Source: Fibrobacter succinogenes (GTDB lineage: Bacteria; Fibrobacterota; Fibrobacteria; Fibrobacterales; Fibrobacteraceae). Taken from it: a stretch of 48,566 nt of DNA. Position numbers and translations under genes: made by a program. The notes beneath the pieces were generated by a model, which saw only the letters and a list, made by a program, of their open reading frames with translations, searched no databases and had not been told where the DNA came from. Below, piece after piece: positions 17,938 to 26,799 of the stretch; position 1 is the first letter of the stretch, and every line of letters begins with the position of its first letter. The stretch spans positions 1-48,566 of the forward strand of contig CADCDO010000043.1 in assembly GCA_902800345.1 (NCBI GenBank). Reading direction: 5' to 3'.

Positions 17938-19068
17938 ATGAAAAACGTTAAAATTGCCTTTTTTCTTTTACTGACCCTCGTAGCATCATTGCAGGCGGCA
18001 TATGTTGCCGTTCTCGAAACAGGAGCTGACGCCACTATAAAAGACAAGGTTCCCCTCGCCGACCGTCAATACCTCACAAACGTATTGCGCGAGCAAGCCG
18101 TAAAAGAACTCCCCGCCTCGCAGAACTTCACCATCATGACGCGCGAGAATATAACCGCGATGCTCCCTCCCGGCAAATCCATTGAAGATTGCGAAGGGAG
18201 CTGCCTCGCCGAGACCGGGAAGAACATTGCCGCAGATTTCATTTGCCAGGCACGCATAAGCAGTTTTAACGGGACCCTTACGCTTTCCGCAGAACTCTAT
18301 GAAACAGCGGGAAACAAACTCATTGCGAGTTTCAACGGTCTTGGGTCCAACTTGAACGCATTGCTCAAGCTCATCATACTCAAGTCTCCCGACTTTTTCC
18401 GTAGCGTAAAAACCAACAACAAGAATCCCAACGCCGCTTGGAAATCCACACCGCAACAATACCCTGCACAGCAACAATATCCTGCGCAACAGCAGTACCC
18501 CGTGCAACAGCAGTACCCTGCACAGCGGCAGTATCAAGCGCAACAACAGTATCCCGTGCAACAGCAATATCCCGCACAGCGGCAGTATCAGGCGCAACAA
18601 CAGTATCCCGCGCAACAGCAATATCCTGCGCAGCAGCAGGCAACACAAAATCAAAATTTTGAGTATTATACGTCTTCGAGTTCCAACACGACCGTAGCGA
18701 CCTGGCCCAAAGCTGGATTCTTCCTACACGCGGGTGTCCTCGATGCAGGCTTGGGTGTAAAACTTCGCTTAAGTCGCCGGAACGGAGTCTACATGACGGT
18801 CGACATCAGATGGCAATCCTATAATAGCGATGATTTCATTTTTCTTCCGCTCATGTTTTATTTTGGCGGAAACCACGTGCACTTCACTACGGGTTCAGCA
18901 GTATCCCTCAAGGCTAGCGGCGGTGACGTAGTCGGGATGCTGCTCCCTATGGGCTTGAACTGCGACTTTGGCAAACATTTCGGTATCGATGCGCTGACGT
19001 TTTTCCCTTTATTTGAGAGCGGAAATTCCAAAGTGGCACTCTCACTCGATTTCCGTTTCGTGTTCTAG
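17938..19068 (+). CDS. Exported protein with LpoB/CsgG-like N-terminus and Q-Y-P repeat region
   Basis: This 376-residue protein has a signal peptide (1-20). The N-terminal domain (about 21-155; ADRQYLTNVLREQAVKELP, TIMTRENI, CEGSCLAETGKNIAADF) resembles the Rossmann-like fold of LpoB/CsgG/TolB-N lipoprotein domains. That assignment is by pattern only. Residues about 172-235 are a tandem array of a QQQYPA hexapeptide with variants (QYQAQ, QYPVQ). The C-terminal 140 residues alternate hydrophobic and polar residues and end in Phe (FRFVF), as expected of an outer-membrane beta barrel. The N-terminal domain is strongly similar to that of the next gene at 19193. Both lack a clear Shine-Dalgarno sequence and share the leader GTTATTTTT and TCG just before ATGAAAAA. 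Function is unknown. Confidence 0.7.
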   Translation: MKNVKIAFFLLLTLVASLQAAYVAVLETGADATIKDKVPLADRQYLTNVLREQAVKELPASQNFTIMTRENITAMLPPGKSIEDCEGSCLAETGKNIAADFICQARISSFNGTLTLSAELYETAGNKLIASFNGLGSNLNALLKLIILKSPDFFRSVKTNNKNPNAAWKSTPQQYPAQQQYPAQQQYPVQQQYPAQRQYQAQQQYPVQQQYPAQRQYQAQQQYPAQQQYPAQQQATQNQNFEYYTSSSSNTTVATWPKAGFFLHAGVLDAGLGVKLRLSRRNGVYMTVDIRWQSYNSDDFIFLPLMFYFGGNHVHFTTGSAVSLKASGGDVVGMLLPMGLNCDFGKHFGIDALTFFPLFESGNSKVALSLDFRFVF

Positions 19069-19097
19069 AAAACCTCTATTTCAGTTTTACGCTTTTT

Positions 19098-19123
19098 CCC
19101 CTGCTCCCGGCAGGGGATTTTTT
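19098..19123 (+). terminator. Intrinsic terminator after the Q-Y-P repeat protein
   Basis: CCCCTGC (19098-19104) pairs perfectly with GCAGGGG (19110-19116) around a five-base loop and is followed by A and TTTTTT. It lies 30 bases after the stop. Confidence 0.9.
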
Positions 19124-19192
19124 CATCCCCCAATTCAGCAATCTGTTACCATTTAGAATAACGAATTATGTAATTAATGTTATTTTTATCGT

Positions 19193-20839
19193 ATGAAAAA
19201 TTTTAAACTTTTCTTTTTACTTTTTCTCATTCTCACAACTGCATCACAAGCAACCTACGTGGCCGTGCTCGAAACAAGTGCCGACGGCAGCGCCAAGGAT
19301 GGTGTTTCGCTTTCGGACCGCCAATACCTTACGAACGTCTTGAGGGAGCAGGCCGTCAAGGAACTTCCCGCGGTGCAGAACTACACCATCATGACACGCG
19401 AGAATATCCAGCAGATGTTGCCGCCCGGCAAAGCCATCGAGGACTGTGAAGGCAGCTGCCTCGTGGAAACCGGCAAGAATATCGCCGCCGACTTTATTTG
19501 CCAGGCGCGTGTGGGGCGTTTCGGAAAGTCCCTGACGCTCTCTGCCGAACTTTACGAGACCGCCGGCAACAAGCTTATCGCGAGCTTCAACGGTCGCGGC
19601 GAAAACGTCGAGGAACTCCTTGAACTCATCAAGAAAGAGTCCCCGGCCTTTTTCAGGAACATCAAGGGCACGTCGGGCTTTGCGGGCGTCAGTGGAATCG
19701 GAGCCCTGGGAAATACGGGCGATTTTAGCTATGGCGGCAAGAAAAAGTTCATCGTGGAAATTACGTCGGAACCGACGGGAGCCGTGCCGACCATCGACGG
19801 CAAGGCCGTACCCAAATGCTTGAGCACACCGTGCAAGGTGCAGGTTGAAGAAGGAAACCACAGAATTGTAGCATCGCTGGAACGATACGACGATGCCGAA
19901 ACCATCGTGGACATCAAGACCAACAACCAGAAAATCGACTTCCAGATGGTGCCGAACTTTGGCTGGCTAGAAATCAAGCCGGTACTTTCCGGGAATATCG
20001 CCAAGAAGGGAAAACTCACCGTAATGGTAGACGGAGCCCGAACCGAAGAACAGAAAATAGAACTGGAAGCAGGCATACACAAAGTCATGCTTACACACCC
20101 CTGCTACGATCCGACCGAATTTAACGTTTCCATCGCGAAAAACAAGACCGAAATTTTTGACAAGGAATTGAGCCGCGGCAATGGCGGACTGGAGCTGGCC
20201 GCAGAAAATAACGGAGAACCCCAATCCGTAGCCATGTTTATCGACGGTGTAGAAGTCGGGAGCACCCCGTATGCAGGAGTCGTCCCGCTGTGCGCCGACG
20301 TAAGACTCAAGGGCGAAGGCTGGACCGACAAAGTCGCTTTTGAACCCAAGTGGCACGAAGTCGTGCATGTGACCCACCAGCTCACCTTCACGCCCGATTC
20401 CATCGTAAACGCCCAGGATTCGTTACAAGCCATTGCAGATTCCCTGGCAGAGGCGCAAGCATTAACCGAAGCGCAGGTTCAAGCGGTCACCGACACGGTC
20501 GCAGCTGTGACCCCAGACAGTGTCAAATTGACCCAAGTCGAAGAAGCCGCAGAGACAACTAACGTAGGCGAAAGCGTCCCCGCAAACGTCAACGACAAGC
20601 CGGCGAAAAAAATACGCTGGATTCCTATCGGAATTGGCGCCGGAGTGTTCGTCGTCGGGACGGTGCTCGCTATAGTCGGCAACAACAAGGCAAAATCCGA
20701 AAGCAAGGTCAGCCCAGTAAACCCGACCGAATACAAGGATCAACATGATAAAATCCAAAGTGCACAGACACTCCGCAATGTCGGCATTACTTTCGCAATT
20801 TTAGGTGCCGCAGGCGTCGGCATAAGTTTCTTGTTCTAA
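19193..20839 (+). CDS. Exported PEGA-domain protein with LpoB/CsgG-like N-terminus
   Basis: This 548-residue protein has a signal peptide (1-19) and the same N-terminal domain as the gene at 17938, with TIMTRENI and CEGSCLVETGKNIAADFICQAR nearly unchanged. At about 183-255 a PEGA-like domain follows (VEITSEPTGAVPTIDGKAV, CKVQVEEGNHRI), and further beta-rich repeats of the same style reach about residue 400. An Ala/Thr/Val-rich linker leads to hydrophobic segments at about 476-498 and 527-548. PEGA domains often occur in surface proteins. The next gene begins 10 bases after the stop, so the pair is an operon. Its role may be to hold or assemble the large FISUMP lipoprotein that follows (inference). 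Confidence 0.75.
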   Translation: MKNFKLFFLLFLILTTASQATYVAVLETSADGSAKDGVSLSDRQYLTNVLREQAVKELPAVQNYTIMTRENIQQMLPPGKAIEDCEGSCLVETGKNIAADFICQARVGRFGKSLTLSAELYETAGNKLIASFNGRGENVEELLELIKKESPAFFRNIKGTSGFAGVSGIGALGNTGDFSYGGKKKFIVEITSEPTGAVPTIDGKAVPKCLSTPCKVQVEEGNHRIVASLERYDDAETIVDIKTNNQKIDFQMVPNFGWLEIKPVLSGNIAKKGKLTVMVDGARTEEQKIELEAGIHKVMLTHPCYDPTEFNVSIAKNKTEIFDKELSRGNGGLELAAENNGEPQSVAMFIDGVEVGSTPYAGVVPLCADVRLKGEGWTDKVAFEPKWHEVVHVTHQLTFTPDSIVNAQDSLQAIADSLAEAQALTEAQVQAVTDTVAAVTPDSVKLTQVEEAAETTNVGESVPANVNDKPAKKIRWIPIGIGAGVFVVGTVLAIVGNNKAKSESKVSPVNPTEYKDQHDKIQSAQTLRNVGITFAILGAAGVGISFLF

Positions 20840-20849
20840 GGAGCAAACA

Positions 20850-23800
20850 ATGTTTAACCGTACACCTAAATTTAACGGATTTTCCGAAATGAACCCACAG
20901 CACTCCATCAACCCGCGCACCCGTACAAACGGGAAACGTCTGCCAGTCCTTTTGCTCGCATCGTTATTGTCGATGATCGCCTGTTCGGACTACGTAGGAC
21001 AATACGAAGACGAATGGAAGGATCCCTATGGCGACGAGAACGCGTTCAAAGAAATGCTAAACAGTTTTGACTGGCCCTGGGCTTCGACCTGCAATAGCGG
21101 AGACTGGATATGGTGCAGCGTCCAAGAAGATGGCTCATTCACAAGCCAAACGGCGACCGGAGAAAGCTGGAGCCAGTTTACCCAAGGAACGGTCAGCTTG
21201 AGCTTTGCAGGCAAGGACGACAACGCGTACAATTTCTCCACAGACCTTTTACCCGAAAACCTGACACCGATTATTAGACGGAACGGTGGTATCGCCGTTC
21301 AACTGGAAAAGGTCTCCGGCGCTTTCGAAGCGGGTATTCAAGTCAAAAGCAACGATATCGCAAAGCACAGCAATATCGTCATAGCGTACGGCAACGAATA
21401 TTCCGAAGCCTACCTCAGCTTGAGAAAAGTCGACAAATCCGGAAACGTGGAAAGCGAATGGCGTCAACAATTGAACGTTGGCGAGTTTGAAGTCTTGACC
21501 ATCGCCTACGAAAACCTAGAACATGTGAAAGGCGAAAAGAACCTCAATTCATTTATCAAGAACGAAGCGAACACCATCGCTTTCGTCATCACCAAGAAAA
21601 CGTCTGTAAAAAAAGGACTTAATGTGGTCGCCGTCGGTTTTAGCGGAAATGCGCTTGTCGATCCGAAATCCAGCAGCGCCAAAGCCAGCACGGCAACATC
21701 CAACAGTAGCGTAAAATCCAGCAGCAGCGTAAAGACCAGCACGGTAAAGTCCAGCAGTAGCGTAAAATCGACCACCGCCAAATCCAGCAGCAGCGTAAAA
21801 GCCAGCACGGCAAAGTCCAGCAGCAGCACGAAACCCGTCACGGTATCGTCCAGCAGCAGCGTAAAATCAAGCAGCAGCGTTGTAATGCAATTTATCTGGA
21901 ACGGAAAAGACAAATCGAACGTGATACGAACCGGTTTCGGCAGCGGCTCTCCTTGGGAAGCCCTTCTTGACACAGTAAAGAATGGGACAACATCCATGTT
22001 CGCCCCCAAAGAAGGCATTTACGAAGCCTGTAACGGCTTGTGCGGATTCATCAAGTTCGGCCCCCAAAACGCATGGGCTCAAGAATCATTTAAACTGCAA
22101 CCAAGCCAAGAAAAAAATATAGCCGTTGACGTCTCGTCAATGAAGGGTCTCTGCATTGCATACACCTCTGACAACAACGCCACCTTGTACCTCGATTCCA
22201 AGAGCAAGAACACCTTGGAGCTCGGCGCCGCGAAAGTTACTTTACCCAAAGTTGAAGGCAACGACAAATACTATGTCAAGAACTTCGAATGGAGCGACTT
22301 TGAAAAGGGTTCCTGGAAATTGTCGGGCGAAGACGCCGCCCAATCACTCAGTTCCATAGCAATCGTTTTCGAAGGTGCATCGGGAAGTTCGCAGTTCTTC
22401 AATATTTACCAAATCGGTAGTTACGGCATGTGCGGAAACGACAACGATATATCTCCAGTCGATATCGACGCCAGTTATTTCTACAATATGTTGTTCAAGA
22501 CCGCATGGGACTACTTGAACCCGAGTATAGAATATGGCGAAATGACAGACAAACGTGACGAACAGGTTTACAAGACCGTAAAAATCGGCAACCAGACTTG
22601 GATGGCACAGAACCTGAACTTTGAAACCGACAGCAGCTTCTGCTATAAAGACAGCGCTTCGTACTGCAAAAAGTACGGTCGCCTTTACATGTGGTCCGCC
22701 GCAATGGACAGCGCGGGGAGATACTCGAACATAAGCAAGGGCTGCGGCAAAGGCAAGACATGCAAACCGATGTTCGACAACATCGTCGGTATTTGCCCGG
22801 GCGGTTGGCATTTGCCATCCAAAAGTGAAATCGAGACCTTGTTAACTTATACAGGAGCTACCGATAATCCCAAAAAACTAATGTCACAGATAGGATGGGA
22901 CAAGGTCAAAAAAGGAATCTATGGAACAGACGATTACGGCTTTTCCATGCTACCTTCCGGATCCCGATATTTCCACTACGATTCCCTTGTCTACGCCACC
23001 GAAGGTTACTGGAGCTATCTCTGGACAACAACCCAAGAGAATGAAGAAGCTGTGTATAATTTCGATATCGAAGCTTCCAGCGACAACGCCAGATTGGAGT
23101 TCTGGACATTGGACAACGAAGCGCTCCCCGTTCGTTGCGTCAAGACAGAACCCATCCCCACCGATATTTCCGATGAAGATCTTATCTGGTATGGCGCCAA
23201 GGCGATGGAAACACAAGAGAGTGTCCTCGACGCTTTTGTGGATACAAATTACTTCAAGAACGATTTCGGTTTCAATACAACAGACTCCAAGTACATAGAG
23301 CTGGGAGCCAATATTACACTCAGCGCGATTTCCATAGAGGTATCCAATGCGTGCAAAGGAGGAGCCTGCGGCAAAGTACTTGATGCATCGGAATCTCCGA
23401 GATTACAATTTATCGTTGATTCCTCGAAAACGAATCTAGAAGACTGGGGCGGAATTTGCGTAACGTATTCTTCGGAAGCAGACAGTATCATATTATCCAT
23501 TAGCACCGGATACTCCCCCATATTCACGGATGGCTGCACGACACTTTTGCCTAAGTCAGAAGACATAACGACATCTTGCAGATACTGGACAGATTTCCAA
23601 TGTCGCATGAAATATGATATGATGTTGCCGTATGTCAGCACCATTGACTTCATATTCCCGCCTAAATCGGATAGTGCAAAATTCAATATCGTGGCCGTCG
23701 GTACGTACAAGTCCGCAAAAAACGTTTACGATGAATTTATGGAAGCCCCGAATAACAAGACTTGGGCACAGGATTTCATGAGCACGACTGCAAATTATGA

Positions 23801-26126
23801 AGAATTTACCGACACACGCGATGGCAAAGTCTACAAGACCATTCAAATCGGTTCGCAAACGTGGATGGCGCAAAACCTCAATTATGAAACTCCTGAAAGC
23901 GGTTGCTATGGCGGCAAGGAGACCAACTGCAATATCTTTGGAAGGCTCTATACATGGGACGAAGCCCAATCCGTTTGCCCGGATGGTTGGATGCTGCCAA
24001 GGACGAGAGATTATCGCATTCTTGCCGAAAATGCAGAGAACGATGCTATTGCTGGTAACAACTTAAAAACTGTGATAGGATGGGCAGACTGGACAACAAG
24101 CTTCAATGGAAATGACAAATATGGGTTCTCCATTTTACCAGCCGGTCTCAAATACGGTACTGGAAATTATGATTGGATATATAAAGGAGCCTACTTCAAT
24201 ACCGCCACTGAAGATGAAGTCAACGGCCCCTGTATCGCAGAAATTATCGAGGATGGCAATTTCTTTAGCAGTATTTGCAGCAAAAAGGACGGTTCCATGT
24301 ACTCTGTCCGCTGCTTGAAAGAAAACAACGTCCAGGATTTCTTGAATCCGAATATAACCTATGGCGAATTTACGGATTCCCGAGACAATCAAGTCTACAA
24401 GACCGTTGAAATCGGCAATCAGACCTGGATGGCACAGAACCTCAATTTCAATTACAATGATGACGTAAACAGCTGGTGCTATGACAACGACACCATCAAC
24501 TGCAAGCAATATGGAAGGCTGTATCAATGGTCGGCAGCCAAGGAAGTTTGTCCTGATGGTTGGCACCTGCCGACAAAGGCTGAATTTGAAGAACTCATTC
24601 AGTATGTCGTCAGCGAAAATGGCGAATCCGAAGTTGTGCAAAAGTTAAAATCCGCAAACGGATGGGCAAGCAACAGCAACGGTACGAACGACTACGGATT
24701 CACGATATTGCCTGCAGGTTACTGGCATCCATCTACGGGACAATTCGCTTATGCGGGTTACGGCATGGATTTCTGGACATTTACGGAGGACAACAGCGAT
24801 GACGCTTACCTCATAAATATATCCTTTGATACCGAAAGCATACCGAGAATAATCGCCCAGACAAAAGAATACGGTTTCTCCGTCCGCTGCCTAAAGGGGG
24901 ATCCGATAATCAACGCCACGGATTTCTTGAATCCGGAAAAAACTTATGACGAGTTTACGGATTCCCGAGACGATCAAGTTTACAAGACCATTCAAATTGG
25001 CGATCAAACCTGGATGGCGCAAAACTTGAACTACAATATAACAGGTAGCAAATGTTATGGTGATCAAGCAAGTAATTGTGATTTTTATGGTCGTCTCTAT
25101 GATTGGAAAACAGCTAGAGAAGTTTGTCCTACAGGCTGGCACCTGCCGAAAATAACAGATTTCAAGACAATGGTTGAAAAAATCGGTACAGACGCCAATA
25201 AGAAGCTCTTGTCCAAGCAAAATTCAGGAAACGAGACTATGACGGATGACTACGGCTTTTCGGCAATTTTAGCAGGGTACTATGATTATGAAAAATACAA
25301 GGATAACGGAAACGCAACTCACTTTTGGAGTTTTACATACCATGCAGCAAATGCAGCTTACATCTTCAGTTTAAGCGAATCCGATTACAGCTACAATAAG
25401 CATTCTTTCTTCGATACAGATGGTACAGGTTTCAATGATCAGCTAAGCGTCCGTTGCATAAAAGATGGCAATATAAAGTACGGCACACTTACGGATGATC
25501 GCGATGGAAAAGAATACAAGACCATAAAAATCGGTAGCCAGACATGGATGGCCGAGAACCTGAACTACGATTATCCAAAAGAACCATCAGACGAAATACC
25601 TCTAAGCGTCTGCTATGAGGATAAATCGGAAAACTGCGAAAAGTACGGCCGTTTTTACAAATGGAGTGCGGCCATGGATAGTGCCGGTTTGATAGAAGGA
25701 AATACGGCAAACCATTGCGGTTACGGCAAGGAATGTACCCCATCTCAGCCCGTTCGTGGAATTTGCCCAACAGGGTCGCACTTGCCAGATGCTACGGAAT
25801 GGCTTAATTTGGCAATCGCGACAGGAATAGAAGACCATGCCGGCATACTCCTAAAATCATCTAATGGTGGATGGATTGACGAAGGCTACGAAGACTGGTA
25901 TTCCAATGGATCCGATGATTTCGGTTTTTCTGTAATCGCCGCACCTTATGTATATAATGCTGGCATAGAATCCTTTAAACATGATCTAGCTTATTTTTGG
26001 ACATCTACGGAAATCGATAGCGAAAAAGCAAATGCTGTCGCGTTCGCCGCTCCTTGGTGGGATATCAAACAAGATGAAGCAAGCAAGAACGGGAACTGGT
26101 ACTCCGTCCGTTGCGTAATAGACTAA
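20850..26126 (+). CDS. Giant lipoprotein with five FISUMP domains
   Basis: This 1758-residue protein starts at ATG 20850 behind AAGGAG. The lipoprotein signal is preceded by a 30-residue polar stretch and ends at Cys45 (MIAC). An alternative start is Met14. Residues about 60-272 form a beta-rich module, followed by a Ser/Lys/Thr linker at about 275-345 (repeated SSSSVK). A second beta-rich module covers about 350-545 and a third about 775-975. FISUMP domains begin near residues 562, 983, 1171, 1366 and 1544. Each opens with a variant of TDxRDxxVYKTxxIGxQTWMAQNLN and ends with VRC(V/L/I)K; the last ends VRCVID. The first and fifth keep the longer form with YGRLYMWSAAMDSAG or a close variant. 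It is likely a cell-surface protein; ligand unknown. No broken domain is visible. Confidence 0.9.
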   Translation: MFNRTPKFNGFSEMNPQHSINPRTRTNGKRLPVLLLASLLSMIACSDYVGQYEDEWKDPYGDENAFKEMLNSFDWPWASTCNSGDWIWCSVQEDGSFTSQTATGESWSQFTQGTVSLSFAGKDDNAYNFSTDLLPENLTPIIRRNGGIAVQLEKVSGAFEAGIQVKSNDIAKHSNIVIAYGNEYSEAYLSLRKVDKSGNVESEWRQQLNVGEFEVLTIAYENLEHVKGEKNLNSFIKNEANTIAFVITKKTSVKKGLNVVAVGFSGNALVDPKSSSAKASTATSNSSVKSSSSVKTSTVKSSSSVKSTTAKSSSSVKASTAKSSSSTKPVTVSSSSSVKSSSSVVMQFIWNGKDKSNVIRTGFGSGSPWEALLDTVKNGTTSMFAPKEGIYEACNGLCGFIKFGPQNAWAQESFKLQPSQEKNIAVDVSSMKGLCIAYTSDNNATLYLDSKSKNTLELGAAKVTLPKVEGNDKYYVKNFEWSDFEKGSWKLSGEDAAQSLSSIAIVFEGASGSSQFFNIYQIGSYGMCGNDNDISPVDIDASYFYNMLFKTAWDYLNPSIEYGEMTDKRDEQVYKTVKIGNQTWMAQNLNFETDSSFCYKDSASYCKKYGRLYMWSAAMDSAGRYSNISKGCGKGKTCKPMFDNIVGICPGGWHLPSKSEIETLLTYTGATDNPKKLMSQIGWDKVKKGIYGTDDYGFSMLPSGSRYFHYDSLVYATEGYWSYLWTTTQENEEAVYNFDIEASSDNARLEFWTLDNEALPVRCVKTEPIPTDISDEDLIWYGAKAMETQESVLDAFVDTNYFKNDFGFNTTDSKYIELGANITLSAISIEVSNACKGGACGKVLDASESPRLQFIVDSSKTNLEDWGGICVTYSSEADSIILSISTGYSPIFTDGCTTLLPKSEDITTSCRYWTDFQCRMKYDMMLPYVSTIDFIFPPKSDSAKFNIVAVGTYKSAKNVYDEFMEAPNNKTWAQDFMSTTANYEEFTDTRDGKVYKTIQIGSQTWMAQNLNYETPESGCYGGKETNCNIFGRLYTWDEAQSVCPDGWMLPRTRDYRILAENAENDAIAGNNLKTVIGWADWTTSFNGNDKYGFSILPAGLKYGTGNYDWIYKGAYFNTATEDEVNGPCIAEIIEDGNFFSSICSKKDGSMYSVRCLKENNVQDFLNPNITYGEFTDSRDNQVYKTVEIGNQTWMAQNLNFNYNDDVNSWCYDNDTINCKQYGRLYQWSAAKEVCPDGWHLPTKAEFEELIQYVVSENGESEVVQKLKSANGWASNSNGTNDYGFTILPAGYWHPSTGQFAYAGYGMDFWTFTEDNSDDAYLINISFDTESIPRIIAQTKEYGFSVRCLKGDPIINATDFLNPEKTYDEFTDSRDDQVYKTIQIGDQTWMAQNLNYNITGSKCYGDQASNCDFYGRLYDWKTAREVCPTGWHLPKITDFKTMVEKIGTDANKKLLSKQNSGNETMTDDYGFSAILAGYYDYEKYKDNGNATHFWSFTYHAANAAYIFSLSESDYSYNKHSFFDTDGTGFNDQLSVRCIKDGNIKYGTLTDDRDGKEYKTIKIGSQTWMAENLNYDYPKEPSDEIPLSVCYEDKSENCEKYGRFYKWSAAMDSAGLIEGNTANHCGYGKECTPSQPVRGICPTGSHLPDATEWLNLAIATGIEDHAGILLKSSNGGWIDEGYEDWYSNGSDDFGFSVIAAPYVYNAGIESFKHDLAYFWTSTEIDSEKANAVAFAAPWWDIKQDEASKNGNWYSVRCVID

Positions 26127-26152
26127 AGCAATTCCGCCCGCCACAATACTGC

Positions 26153-26180
26153 AAAACCCGGTCTTCAATGGCCGGGTTTT
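26153..26180. terminator. Bidirectional terminator
   Basis: AAAACCCGG (26153-26161) pairs perfectly with CCGGGTTTT (26172-26180) around a ten-base loop, with A and T tracts on both sides. It separates the convergent giant FISUMP gene (+) and the zinc-ribbon gene (-). Confidence 0.9.
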
Positions 26181-26202
26181 AATTTTATAAGTTTATTCGG
26201 CC

Positions 26203-26760
26203 TTATTCACAATAAATCTTCTGCATGGCATCAACAACTTCAGGAAAGATGCGTTCGTTGACATAGAAGCATTGTTTATCTTTGCGGAAAACAAATATTT
26301 TTCCGCCAAAAGCATCGTTTTCAATCTTGTAAAGTTCGTCCTTGTCGAATGTAAACGTAAACTCATCAGAACGGGTGCATATTACAAACTTGTCCTTATA
26401 CCATTTGATTTCACACACGCAGTTTTTTGAATCGGACAGGTCGTAATATACGGAAAAAGGAACGAACAAAAAAAGTATTCCTAAAAGAGACGCTTTTCCG
26501 TCTACCGCAAAAAAAATGAACATTCCCAAAATAGCTAAAAGAACTGCAGCAACATAAGACAAAAAAACAAAGATTGAAAATCCAACATTCCGCGGAGATA
26601 CATACGAGACGTATTCTTCCTTATTCTCCATAGGCTCTGTCTTAACTTGGGGCAAAGCACCGTCAGCCGAATTCTGTTTTGCCACCGGCTTCGGAGCCCC
26701 GCACCAAAGGCAACGAGGCATATCGTCTTCGTACGGTTCACCACATTTCGGACAAATCAT
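26203..26760 (-). CDS. Zinc-ribbon membrane protein of unknown function
   Basis: This 185-residue protein begins with a zinc ribbon: Cys3-x2-Cys6 and Cys17-x2-Cys20 (CPKCG and CLWCG). A polar linker is followed by two hydrophobic segments at about 60-85 and 90-105. The rest is a soluble C-terminal region of about 80 residues. The layout fits a cytoplasmic ribbon attached to an inner-membrane anchor. It lies 39 bases downstream of the ATPase gene on the same strand, so they may be co-transcribed. No known family was recognised beyond the zinc ribbon. Confidence 0.75.
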   Translation of the reverse strand: MICPKCGEPYEDDMPRCLWCGAPKPVAKQNSADGALPQVKTEPMENKEEYVSYVSPRNVGFSIFVFLSYVAAVLLAILGMFIFFAVDGKASLLGILFLFVPFSVYYDLSDSKNCVCEIKWYKDKFVICTRSDEFTFTFDKDELYKIENDAFGGKIFVFRKDKQCFYVNERIFPEVVDAMQKIYCE

Positions 26761-26799
26761 TTTTTGGAGAGATCCTTTTTAACAGCAAAATACAAAAAT

